A stretch of DNA of 35,249 bases from Bacillus massilioanorexius (GTDB lineage: Bacteria; Bacillota; Bacilli; Bacillales; DSM-1321): assembly GCF_902374955.1 (NCBI RefSeq), contig NZ_CABKRX010000080.1, forward strand, positions 1 through 35,249. The letters run 5' to 3'. Positions within the stretch are counted from its first letter, which is position 1. Each line of letters opens with the position of its first letter. Below, in pieces: positions 23,372 through 31,391 of the stretch. The notes under the pieces were generated by a model that was not told the DNA's origin, made no database searches, and saw only the letters and a program-made list of their open reading frames with translations. Position numbers and translations under genes: made by a program.

Positions 23372-23841
23372 TGATGAGTAGAGGAAGTATTAGAGGATTT
23401 GCTACTGGATTATTAATAGCTACAATTGTTCTTGGTAGCTTATACTACATAGATGAAAAGAAACAAGAACAGCCAATGACTTACACTCAGCTAAAAGCTG
23501 CTAGTCAAAAACTAGGATATAAACTTGTAAAAACCGACGAAGAACCTAATAAGAATCATTCTGTGAAAAAAGAACCAAAAACCCCATCCAATAGTAACAA
23601 TAACCAAAATGATTCCGTTTCTAAACAAGCAAAATCGTATACGCTAGCTGTTAATAAGGGCATGAAAACAGAAGAAATATGTCAAACACTGCAGTTAAAT
23701 CATATTATTGATGATGCTATAAAATTTGATCAATACTTAAGCGAACATGATTTTTCAAAAAAAGTGCAAATTGGTAAATTTGTCCTTACAAGTGAAATGT
23801 CATATGAACAAATTGCCCGTATCATAACAAAAATTGAATGA
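23371..23841 (+). CDS. MltG-like membrane protein without catalytic domain
   Basis: A 156-residue protein. One membrane helix at about 9-27 (GFATGLLIATIVLGSLYYI) is followed by a polar, Asn/Lys/Ser-rich linker (about 57-85). The C-terminal domain YTLAVNKGMKTEEICQTL to YEQIARIITK resembles the LysM-like N-terminal domain of the endolytic transglycosylase MltG. The catalytic YceG domain is absent, so it should not cut glycan strands by itself. The locus recalls B. subtilis yqzC. The start codon overlaps the stop of the preceding gene (TAATG). Likely outside-facing and cell-wall related, by inference. Confidence 0.78.
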   Translation: MMSRGSIRGFATGLLIATIVLGSLYYIDEKKQEQPMTYTQLKAASQKLGYKLVKTDEEPNKNHSVKKEPKTPSNSNNNQNDSVSKQAKSYTLAVNKGMKTEEICQTLQLNHIIDDAIKFDQYLSEHDFSKKVQIGKFVLTSEMSYEQIARIITKIE

Positions 23842-23995
23842 ATGTAACGCAAAAGTAAAGGAGGTATCTCAATTTAGCCTGCTACCTATCCCTATTGTAA
23901 ATCTTTCATAAAGCACGTAACATCAGTTTTTTTAAAGAAATGGAATTTACATTATCAAATCAAGTGTTTTCAATAAACGACCTCCATATAAAGCG

Positions 23996-24042
23996 AAGGG
24001 GCCTCCAAAAAGTGATTAGAAATCACTTTTTGGAGGCCCCTT
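23996..24042. terminator. 22-bp perfect hairpin between convergent genes
   Basis: Arms 23996-24017 (AAGGGGCCTCCAAAAAGTG...) and 24021-24042 are perfectly complementary around loop AGA. It lies between the convergent MltG-like gene and the ABC permease gene and probably stops both transcripts, although no long T-tract follows. Confidence 0.75.
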
Positions 24043-24118
24043 ACATTTCTTCTTATGTTCACACTTACAATCTAAATACATTATTTCGTTTTTATCTCAA
24101 GACCTAGAGCTTTTCTAA

Positions 24119-25066
24119 TTATGCTGTGACATCACGCTTCGTGAAGAATAAAAACGAAACAAGATGAAAAATAATAAAATAAACAAGTAAAACAACTAAC
24201 GAAAATGGCAAGGTCATCCCTTCAATAAGTACTCTTCCTTCGAAATATCCCATTAAATCTGTATTTGCAAATAAAATATATTTCGCCCAATCGAATTTTA
24301 TTGCTAACAAACCAGTCAAACTTGGTCCCATTAATAATAAGAAAAGTGAAATTCCTATCGCTAAAGAGCTATTTCTGAAAGCTGCAGAAATCATAAATGC
24401 CATAGTTGTAAGCATTAATAATCCAACAGATGATAAACCAAATGTAAAGAAAGCAGCTCCTAGCTGTGTTCTTTCAATAACTTCTCCATCACTATACGAT
24501 AAATATGGACCAGCATCACCAAATCCAAATAAAACAGCTCCTACTAAAAATGATAGAAGGAATGCAAATAAAATCATGGCTGCAGAATAAAGAAGAACAG
24601 TCGCATACTTACTTATTAAAATTTTCACTCTATTTACAGGGCGAATTAACAATAGCTTTATGGTACCCGTTGAAAATTCATTTGCTACAATTCCTGCAGC
24701 AACCACAATAGTAATAATAGCTATAAAATTGATTATTTGAGTCATACTATTCATAAATGACCATACATTCGAATAAGTATCAGGTGCTATTTCATGTTGC
24801 AAACGATATTCATTTATAGCGATTTCTTTTTGATAAAATTCTTTTTCACTATCCATAGTGGTTGATTTCATAGATTCAATCATTTGAGTGTTTTCAGCCT
24901 TTAAGTCTTGTTGCCAACTACTTTCATTAGCAGGAGCATCAGTTGAAACCTCAAAATATTTCATTAATCCACCAATACCAATAATTACTATAGCTAATAG
25001 TCCGATCATAATGAAAGTCGAAGGACGTTTAAATAATTTCATCATTTCATTAGTAATAAGTCTCAT
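24119..25066 (-). CDS. ABC-2 type transporter permease
   Basis: A 315-residue membrane subunit. It begins MRLITNEMMKLFKRPSTFIMIGLL, has one helix at 17-35, an extracytoplasmic loop to about 115, and then five helices (IIAIITIVVAAGIVANEFSTGTIKLLLIRPV; MILFAFLLSFLVGAVLFGF; others). The ANEFSTGTIKLLLIRPVNR segment is typical of ABC-2 exporters of the GldF/NatB/BcrB type. It overlaps the ATPase gene by 4 bases (ATGA), so the two form one exporter. The substrate is unknown; antimicrobial peptides or lipids are typical for the family. Confidence 0.9.
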   Translation of the reverse strand: MRLITNEMMKLFKRPSTFIMIGLLAIVIIGIGGLMKYFEVSTDAPANESSWQQDLKAENTQMIESMKSTTMDSEKEFYQKEIAINEYRLQHEIAPDTYSNVWSFMNSMTQIINFIAIITIVVAAGIVANEFSTGTIKLLLIRPVNRVKILISKYATVLLYSAAMILFAFLLSFLVGAVLFGFGDAGPYLSYSDGEVIERTQLGAAFFTFGLSSVGLLMLTTMAFMISAAFRNSSLAIGISLFLLLMGPSLTGLLAIKFDWAKYILFANTDLMGYFEGRVLIEGMTLPFSLVVLLVYFIIFHLVSFLFFTKRDVTA

Positions 25067-25983
25067 TGAATTTGCCCTCCTACTCCAGTAATTTGTAGAA
25101 ATTTCTCTTCTAAAGATACCTTAATAGGTTCGACACTAAAGATTGAAATATCATGTTCTACTAATTCTCTAATTATATTTGGGATTTTCTCCTCTACAGT
25201 CATAAACTGTAATTGACCATTTACTAATTCTGGATGAACCTCAGGGTATGTTTGATTTATTATTTGGAAAGCACTGTCTAAAGGCTTTACCTTGATACTA
25301 AATAAAGACTTTTCCTGCTCCGTAAATTTATTAACACTTTCAATATCAACCAATTTACCATTTTGGATAATTCCAAATCGATCACACATCATTTCCATTT
25401 CTGATAAAAGATGACTTGAAACAATAACAGACATTCCTTCTTCACGCGATAATCGTTTCAGATAATCTCGAATTTCACGGATACCTTGGGGATCTAATCC
25501 ATTTGTCGGCTCATCTAATATAAGAACTTTTGGCCTATGCAGTAATGCTTGGGCTAAACCAAGACGCTGACGCATTCCTAATGAATATGTCTTAACTTTT
25601 TCATGAATTCGATCCTTTAAGCCAACTAATTCAATAATTTCATCAATGCGTGTTTTATCAATTTTAGATGACATTCTAGCAAAATGCTTAAGATTTTCAT
25701 ATCCCGTTAAAAATTTATACATTTCAGGATTTTCAACAATTGCTCCGACATGACTAATGGCTTTTTCAAAATTACGTTTAACACTTTCTCCACATATCAT
25801 AACGTCACCATCTGTCATTTTCATCAGACCAACAATCATACGAATAGTTGTTGTTTTCCCTGCTCCATTTGGACCAAGGAATCCAAAAATTTCTCCAGCA
25901 TAAACATCAAAACTTAACTGATCGATAATCGTTTTGCTTTTAATCTTCTTGGTGACATTTTGTAGACTTACAGTCACTTCCAC
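25063..25983 (-). CDS. ABC transporter ATP-binding protein (BcrA/CcmA type)
   Basis: A 306-residue ATPase. Walker A GPNGAGKTT (38-46), signature YSLGMRQRLGLAQALL, Walker B VLILDEPTNGLDP, switch His in IVSSHLLSEME, then a C-terminal extension of about 90 residues as in bacitracin/lantibiotic-type exporters. The start is a GTG about 9 bases after GAGGAG. It is followed by its permease with a 4-base overlap. No sensor kinase or regulator is next to the pair that would mark it as a BceAB-type detoxification module. Confidence 0.93.
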   Translation of the reverse strand: MEVTVSLQNVTKKIKSKTIIDQLSFDVYAGEIFGFLGPNGAGKTTTIRMIVGLMKMTDGDVMICGESVKRNFEKAISHVGAIVENPEMYKFLTGYENLKHFARMSSKIDKTRIDEIIELVGLKDRIHEKVKTYSLGMRQRLGLAQALLHRPKVLILDEPTNGLDPQGIREIRDYLKRLSREEGMSVIVSSHLLSEMEMMCDRFGIIQNGKLVDIESVNKFTEQEKSLFSIKVKPLDSAFQIINQTYPEVHPELVNGQLQFMTVEEKIPNIIRELVEHDISIFSVEPIKVSLEEKFLQITGVGGQIQ

Positions 25984-26182
25984 GGCTATCCACTCCTCGT
26001 TACTATTTCTTCCAATTTTAATGTTACCTTAACATAAAAATTTTGTTAATACACTTTAGTTTTAATTGTATATAAGACCCCCGACCTACACTTTACATAA
26101 TTTTTATAATATTCTTTCAATATTTTACCTGTTTTAAACATCATTTACATAATATTTCGAATAATTATAGCTACTCTCATAC

Positions 26183-26221
26183 AAAAAAACCTTCAATAAT
26201 ATCTAACATACTTATTGAAGG
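26183..26221 (-). terminator. Terminator of the pst-phoU operon
   Basis: CCTTCAATAA (26190-26199) pairs with TTATTGAAGG (26212-26221), followed on the minus strand by seven T. It lies 15 bases past the phoU stop. Confidence 0.93.
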
Positions 26222-26235
26222 CTTTCCACATTGGC

Positions 26236-26886
26236 TTATTTATTTAAATCAAGATGACGACCACGAACCAAATAATAAATATTTTCTGCAATATTTGTAA
26301 TGTGATCACCCGTTCTCTCAAGATGTCTAGCTACTAGAGAGATTTGCGTTACTTGTTGGAACTGTTCATATGAATCTTTAAGAAGCTGTTTCATAGACTG
26401 TCCATAAAGATGATCTACTTCATCATCCATTAATGAGATATCCTTTGCAACTTGAATATCCTCTTCTACGTAAGCTTTTATAGATAGTTTAAGCATTTCT
26501 AATACGAGCGTGTGCATCTTTTTCAGCTCATCGACTTGAATGCTTTGATTTTTATTGCCGATACGAATAGCTGCTTTAGCTATGTTTACTCCATAGTCCG
26601 CAATTCTTTCTACATCTGCGGCAATTTTTATACAAGCAATAATTCTGCGCAAATCAATCGCCACTGGCTGTTGCTTTGCAATTAGCAGAATAGCGAAGTC
26701 ATTTATTTCTTCTTCTAGTATGTTTGCTTTTTCATCACCCTCAAGAACTTCTAAAGCTAAGTCATAGTTTTGTGTTTCAAAAGCTTCAAAAGCTTTGATT
26801 AATGAACTTTCTGCTAGTTTTCCAAGTGAAACTAATTTATCTTTTAGTAAATGTAAATCATCCTCAAATTTTTCACGTACAGCCAT
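26236..26886 (-). CDS. phoU: PhoU, phosphate signalling/transport regulator
   Basis: A 216-residue two-repeat helical protein that restrains Pst transport and links it to the PhoR kinase. Both PhoU repeats are present with their metal-binding motifs: ERIADYGVNIAKAA near 90-105 and LERTGDHITNIAENIYYLVRG near 189-209. GGAGAGGG precedes the ATG. It is the last gene of the pst cluster, 174 bases after pstB. B. subtilis 168 lacks a phoU here, so this lineage differs. Confidence 0.95.
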   Translation of the reverse strand: MAVREKFEDDLHLLKDKLVSLGKLAESSLIKAFEAFETQNYDLALEVLEGDEKANILEEEINDFAILLIAKQQPVAIDLRRIIACIKIAADVERIADYGVNIAKAAIRIGNKNQSIQVDELKKMHTLVLEMLKLSIKAYVEEDIQVAKDISLMDDEVDHLYGQSMKQLLKDSYEQFQQVTQISLVARHLERTGDHITNIAENIYYLVRGRHLDLNK

Positions 26887-27000
26887 GCTTCCCTCTCCTT
26901 TAACAACTTATCCCTTACTAACTGACACTAAACTCCTACTTCAAAACCGAAGAGAAGGCAAAGTATTTTAAGCGGGAGAAAAGCGTCAGTAAGAATCGAT

Positions 27001-27049
27001 TGGTTTAACTAAACCATCAGTTGAAGATACATTAAAATCCTACTGATGG
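27001..27049 (-). other. Alternative hairpins between pstB and phoU
   Basis: TGGTTTA/TAAACCA (27001-27016) and CCATCAGT/ACTGATGG (27014-27021 with 27042-27049) share the bases CCA and cannot form together. There is no T-tract. Possible RNA processing or attenuation site between pstB and phoU. Confidence 0.4.
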
Positions 27050-27059
27050 AAGTTTCACT

Positions 27060-27887
27060 TTAACCAAATCGCCCTGTAATATAATCTTCTGTTCTTTTAT
27101 CTGATGGATTAGAAAAAATCGTATTGGTTGCATCAAATTCAATAACCTCTCCATTTAAGAAGAAGGCTGTTTTATCTGAAATTCGCGCAGCTTGTTGCAT
27201 ATTATGAGTAACAATGATGATACTATAGTTTTGCTTTAATTCTTGAACCAACTCTTCTACCTTTAATGTAGAAATTGGATCTAAAGCCGAAGTGGGTTCA
27301 TCCATAAGAATAACATCTGGTTCAATTGCTAAACAACGTGCCATACAAAGTCTTTGTTGCTGTCCACCAGATAATCCATATGCGTTTTCATTTAGGCGGT
27401 CCTTTACTTCATCCCATAGAGCAGCTTGACGTAAGCTTTTTTCAGCGATTTCTTTTAGAACTTTTTTATCTCGAATTCCATGAATTTTAGGTCCATAAAC
27501 GACATTTTCATAAATGGATTTTGGAAATGGATTTGGTTTTTGGAACACCATGCCAACTTTTGTTCTGAGTTCTTCCACTGTGTATGACTTATCTAAAATA
27601 TTTCTACCGCGATATTTAATTTCTCCTGATGTCTTCACAACAGGAACCATCTCGATCATTCTATTAAGTGTTTTCACGTATGTTGATTTACCACAACCAG
27701 ACGGTCCAATGATAGCAGTAACTTCATTTTCGTATATATCTAAATTAATATCTTTTAAAGCATGATTGTCACCATACCACAAATTTAGTTGCTTTGTTTC
27801 ATAAACTTTATTTTTCATAGTCTCATCCACCTGTTGGACAAACTTTTCATTTCCTACCATCATTTTTTTATCTAAAACCATACTCAT
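27060..27887 (-). CDS. pstB: Phosphate ABC transporter ATPase PstB
   Basis: ATPase of the high-affinity phosphate importer PstSCAB. Motifs: Walker A GPSGCGKST, Q-loop VFQKPNPFPKSIYENV, signature YGLSGGQQQR, Walker B VILMDEPTSALDP and the switch His in VTHNMQQA. The long LNRMIEM segment after Walker A is typical of PstB. The ATG at 27887 has AGGAGG 10 bases upstream; the ORF opens further to 27911 without a site. Only one pstB is present, where B. subtilis has pstBA and pstBB. Confidence 0.96.
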   Translation of the reverse strand: MSMVLDKKMMVGNEKFVQQVDETMKNKVYETKQLNLWYGDNHALKDINLDIYENEVTAIIGPSGCGKSTYVKTLNRMIEMVPVVKTSGEIKYRGRNILDKSYTVEELRTKVGMVFQKPNPFPKSIYENVVYGPKIHGIRDKKVLKEIAEKSLRQAALWDEVKDRLNENAYGLSGGQQQRLCMARCLAIEPDVILMDEPTSALDPISTLKVEELVQELKQNYSIIIVTHNMQQAARISDKTAFFLNGEVIEFDATNTIFSNPSDKRTEDYITGRFG

Positions 27888-27937
27888 AGTTAGTCGTCCT
27901 CCTATAGACAAATATGCTTATACATTTAAATCATTCG

Positions 27938-28816
27938 TTAATATCTTTTTTGAAATTTATTACGAATAAATACAGCTACTGAATTCATAAAAATTAATAG
28001 GACAAGTAGCACGATAATTCCTGATGCAGCCACAAATTGAAACTCTTCTTGTGGTCTTGAAGTCCAGTTGTAAATTTGCATCGGTAAAACTGTAAATGTA
28101 TCAAACACGGTTCTAGGTAAAAATGCAATAAACATTGGAATACCTACAACAATTAGTGGAGCTGTTTCTCCTATCGCACGTGATAGGGCTAATATTGCTC
28201 CCGTTGCAATACCAGGCAATGCTGCTGGTAATACAACTCGCACGATAGTTTGCCATTTTGTTGCTCCCATACCGTAGGAAGCTTCACGAAGTTCTTTAGG
28301 AACTGCACGAATAGCTTCTTGGGCTGCTACAATAATAACAGGCAAAACAAGTAAGCTCATTGTTAGACCAGCTGCTAGTACGGAATTACCTAAAGCTAAA
28401 GCTCTTACGAAAATCGTTAAACCTAGTAAACCAAATACAATAGAAGGAACACCCGCTAGGTTTGAAATGTTAATCTTAATAAATGTTGTGAATCGATTTT
28501 TCTTTGCATATTCCTCAAGATATAAAGCTGTTCCAACTCCAAAAATAATGGATATAGGTGCGACAACAGCCATTAACCAAATGGTTCCGATAAATGCGGC
28601 TTTAACTCCAGCCTCTTCGGGTTTTCTTGATGCAAAGCTATTTAAAAAATCTAAATCTAAATGTCTAATTCCTTGAGAGAATATCCGATATAACAAGAGT
28701 GATAGTATAACTAAGCCAAATAAAGTTGCAAAGAAAAATAATACTTTGCAAATACGATTTGACCATAATCGACTAGTCATTTTTTTCAGTACAACTTCCT
28801 CATTCATGTACTTCAT
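27938..28816 (-). CDS. pstA: Phosphate ABC transporter permease PstA
   Basis: A 292-residue inner-membrane subunit with six helices. The BPD_transp_1 coupling motif is EASYGMGATKWQTIVRVVLPAALPGI, followed by AILALSRAIGETAPL, characteristic of PstA. AAGGAGG lies 7 bases before the ATG, and the ATG begins with the last base of the pstC stop codon, so pstC and pstA are coupled. Confidence 0.96.
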   Translation of the reverse strand: MKYMNEEVVLKKMTSRLWSNRICKVLFFFATLFGLVILSLLLYRIFSQGIRHLDLDFLNSFASRKPEEAGVKAAFIGTIWLMAVVAPISIIFGVGTALYLEEYAKKNRFTTFIKINISNLAGVPSIVFGLLGLTIFVRALALGNSVLAAGLTMSLLVLPVIIVAAQEAIRAVPKELREASYGMGATKWQTIVRVVLPAALPGIATGAILALSRAIGETAPLIVVGIPMFIAFLPRTVFDTFTVLPMQIYNWTSRPQEEFQFVAASGIIVLLVLLIFMNSVAVFIRNKFQKRY

Positions 28817-29760
28817 TAATATTCCTCCTTAAACTTGCGAGAAATGTATTGAGCTAACAAATTCATAAGTAATGTGAATAAGAATAGAGTCATACCAACA
28901 GCATAAATACTGTAGTAAATTGTCGTACCAAATCCTGCATCACCAGTACTTACTTGAACAATATAGGATGTCATCGTTTGAATAGATGATGTAACATCAA
29001 ATCCTAATGATGGTGTTGATCCACCTGCCACAGACACAATCATTGTTTCTCCTATCGCTCTCGATAGCGCCAATACAATAGAAGCCATTATTCCAGAAAT
29101 TGCTGCAGGTAAAATGACTTTAAATGTCGTTTCTAGCTTAGTTGCCCCTAAGGCAAATGCCCCTTCACGAATACTATTTGGAACAGATGACATGGCATCT
29201 TCTGAAAGAGATGCAATCATTGGAGTAATCATAATTCCGATTACGATTCCGGGACTAAGAGCATTAAATATTTCTAAAGACGGAAATATTTCTCTTAAAA
29301 TAGGTGTGACAAAAGTTAAAGCAAAAAAGCCATAAACAATCGTCGGAATTCCAGCTAATACCTCAAGAATCGGTTTTATTATTTTACGAGTTTTCTCACT
29401 TGCATACTCGCTCAAGAAAATAGCTGTTGCTAAACCAATAGGAACCGCAACTAAAGTTGCAATACCAGTTACTTTTAATGTACCTACTACTAATGGCATA
29501 ATTCCAAAACTTGCATCAGTAGCAGAGAAGGGATACCATTTCTTTTCTGTTAAAAACTCTATAATAGAAACTCTAGTAAAAAACTCGAACGTTTCAAATA
29601 TTAATGTGAGTACAATACCAATTGTTGTTAACACTGAAATGATTGCTGCAAACAGCAATAAATATGGAACAAATTTTTCAAATTTAAATTTATTCTTTTT
29701 CTGTTTTTTCTCTTCAATCATTTGCCGGATTGATGTATCCTTTTGTTGGCTTAAAGCCAT
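28816..29760 (-). CDS. pstC: Phosphate ABC transporter permease PstC
   Basis: A 314-residue permease partner of PstA with six helices. The coupling motif is EGAFALGATKLETTFKVILPAAISGI, followed by IVLALSRAIGETMIV. The ATG at 29760 is preceded by AAGGGG with an 8-base spacer; the ATG at 29778 lacks a site. It overlaps pstA by one base. It follows pstS by 119 bases, with a stable hairpin between them. Confidence 0.95.
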   Translation of the reverse strand: MALSQQKDTSIRQMIEEKKQKKNKFKFEKFVPYLLLFAAIISVLTTIGIVLTLIFETFEFFTRVSIIEFLTEKKWYPFSATDASFGIMPLVVGTLKVTGIATLVAVPIGLATAIFLSEYASEKTRKIIKPILEVLAGIPTIVYGFFALTFVTPILREIFPSLEIFNALSPGIVIGIMITPMIASLSEDAMSSVPNSIREGAFALGATKLETTFKVILPAAISGIMASIVLALSRAIGETMIVSVAGGSTPSLGFDVTSSIQTMTSYIVQVSTGDAGFGTTIYYSIYAVGMTLFLFTLLMNLLAQYISRKFKEEY

Positions 29761-29831
29761 AGTAATAACCCCTTTCATCCAAGTAAAACTATAAACATTC
29801 TTTTGCCTTTATATGCGAATTGAACATAACA

Positions 29832-29860
29832 AGTTGAGAAGCGTTATTCGCTTCCCAACT
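29832..29860 (-). other. Intercistronic hairpin between pstS and pstC
   Basis: AGTTGAGAAGCG (29832-29843) pairs with CGCTTCCCAACT (29849-29860), with one G-U on the minus-strand RNA. It lies 20 bases past the pstS stop. Without a T-tract it is more likely a partial attenuator or mRNA stabiliser that keeps PstS in excess. Confidence 0.6.
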
Positions 29861-29879
29861 CATTTCTATTGCTTTGTAA

Positions 29880-30842
29880 TTATTTTTCAAGAGATTTTAA
29901 TTTATCAAGTGCATCTGTATATTTATCTTCTGGTAATTTAACATAACCAACTTCTTCTGCCATTTCACCAGCTACTTCAAATGTGTGATTTAAGAAATCA
30001 GCCACTTGTTCTTTTTCTGCTACAGATTTATTAGAAACATATAAGAATAGTGGACGAGATAATGGTGCGTAAGATCCGTCTTGAATTGTGTCATGAGTTG
30101 GTTCAACTGCTCCATTACCGCCATCAATTTTTACAATTTTTAATTTATCTTTGTTTTCATGATAGTATGCAAATCCAAAGAAACCAATAGCATTTTTATC
30201 TCCGCTTACACCTTGTACAAGTACGTTATCATCCTCAGACAAAGTAGCTTTTTCATCAATTGGATTTTCTTCTAAAATAACTTCGTTAAAATAGTCATAA
30301 GTGCCTGAGTCTGTTCCAGGAGCATAGAATTTAACTTCTTCTTTAGGCCAAGATGGATCAATATCAGACCATAATTTTGTTTTTCCATCATTTACCCATA
30401 ACTTTTTAAGTTGATCAACCGTTAAAGATTCAACCCATGTATTATCTTTGTTTACAACAATTGAAATACCATCATAAGCTAATTCTAATTCCGTATAATC
30501 CATACCTTTTTCTTCTAGTTGAGCTTTTTCTTCATCTTTTATCGGACGAGAAGCATCACTGATGTCCGTATCACCTGCGATAAATTTCTTAAAACCTCCA
30601 CCAGTACCAGAGAATCCTACTGAAACTTTTACATCTGGTTGTACTGACATGTATTCTTCTGATACAGCTTCCATGATAGGGTATACAGTTGATGAACCAT
30701 CAATTGCTACGTCTCCTGCTAAGGATTTATTGCTATCACCTGCACCGCTTTGCTTCTCTGTGTCAGACGAACCACATGCTGCAGTAAATGCAAGTAATCC
30801 TGTCATTGTAGCTGTTAATGCCATATACCTTAAACCTTTCAT
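29880..30842 (-). CDS. pstS: Phosphate-binding lipoprotein PstS
   Basis: Extracytoplasmic phosphate receptor of the Pst importer. The signal peptide ends in lipobox TAAC with the lipidated Cys23. Phosphate-binding loops DGSSTVYPI, SGTGGGFKKF, TDISDASRPI and GTDSGTYDYF are all present. AGGAGG lies 9 bases before the ATG. First gene of pstS-pstC-pstA-pstB-phoU, downstream of a PHO box. Confidence 0.97.
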   Translation of the reverse strand: MKGLRYMALTATMTGLLAFTAACGSSDTEKQSGAGDSNKSLAGDVAIDGSSTVYPIMEAVSEEYMSVQPDVKVSVGFSGTGGGFKKFIAGDTDISDASRPIKDEEKAQLEEKGMDYTELELAYDGISIVVNKDNTWVESLTVDQLKKLWVNDGKTKLWSDIDPSWPKEEVKFYAPGTDSGTYDYFNEVILEENPIDEKATLSEDDNVLVQGVSGDKNAIGFFGFAYYHENKDKLKIVKIDGGNGAVEPTHDTIQDGSYAPLSRPLFLYVSNKSVAEKEQVADFLNHTFEVAGEMAEEVGYVKLPEDKYTDALDKLKSLEK

Positions 30843-30909
30843 CCTCTAATTCCTCCTAGAAACTCTGTTTATTATTGCTTTGCTTTACAAGTTTAAGAAT
30901 ACTCCACAA

Positions 30910-30970
30910 GTATTAAAGAGGTTTTAATACAATGTAAAGGATATGTAAAGGACTGTTAGAGTTTTGTAAA
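30910..30970 (-). promoter_or_regulatory. pstS promoter with PHO box
   Basis: On the minus strand: TTTACA (30965-30970), CTAACA (30954-30959), TTTACA (30944-30949) and TTTACA (30933-30938), spaced 5, 4 and 5 bases. This matches the direct TT(A/C/T)A(C/T)A repeats bound by PhoP~P. The last repeat doubles as -35, with -10 TAATAC at 30910-30915 and a 17-base spacer. Confidence 0.85.
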
Positions 30971-30973
30971 TAG

Positions 30974-31019
30974 TAAAAAAAGCTTTCTAAAAAGTGATTT
31001 CAATCTCTTTTTAAAAAGC
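30974..31019 (-). terminator. Hairpin insulating the pstS promoter
   Basis: Arms 30982-30999 and 31002-31019 pair over 18 positions with two mismatches and are followed on the minus strand by T-rich sequence. It lies just upstream of the PHO box and would stop read-through from pbpA. It is a second stop besides the hairpin at 31347. Confidence 0.7.
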
Positions 31020-31183
31020 CTCTACGCTTCATAATGTATTATTTTAATTAAAGCAAGTTGAGTATGTGTGTATTCTTACTTTCCAATAAAAGCAGTTGTA
31101 CCCGCTTTGACAAGGTTTTTTGCTTAACCTCTTTTCTCTTTTAATAAGGATTTGTCTCCTATTAATAAGTAAGTAGATTGAAA

Positions 31184-31320
31184 CGCTTCAGGATGCTTGC
31201 TTTCCGCGGGGCGGCATACTCGGCGCATAACGCCTATGGGATCTCACCTGTCTCGCTGCTCCCGCAGGGGTCTCGCACCTTACGCTCCACAATCAACCAA
31301 CCTTTTAGGAAACAGCTTTT
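31184..31320. repeat. Interspersed element, copy R3
   Basis: Contains the core motif TGCTTGCTTTCCGCGGGGC (31194-31212), CCCGCAGGGGTCTCGCACC and TTACGCTCC, and ends CCTTTTAGGAAACAGC. The left flank is mostly missing. It lies between the pbpA terminator and the pstS promoter. The rest of 30971-31391 holds two hairpins and no gene. Confidence 0.83.
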
Positions 31321-31341
31321 AATAAAGAAGAAAGTTAAAAT

Positions 31342-31384
31342 AAAAAGAGATGTCCAACAAAAGTATATCTTTTGTTGACATCTC
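31342..31384 (-). terminator. Terminator after pbpA
   Basis: GAGATGTC-AACAAAAG (31347-31363, one bulged C) pairs with CTTTTGTTGACATCTC (31369-31384), followed on the minus strand by T5. It lies 8 bases past the pbpA stop. Confidence 0.92.
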
Positions 31385-31391
31385 CTTTTCA

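Noticed and set aside
24002..24042. Arms of the 23996 hairpin as a repeat of the R family
   Set aside because: The sequence shares no flank or core motif with R0-R4; it is an independent hairpin.
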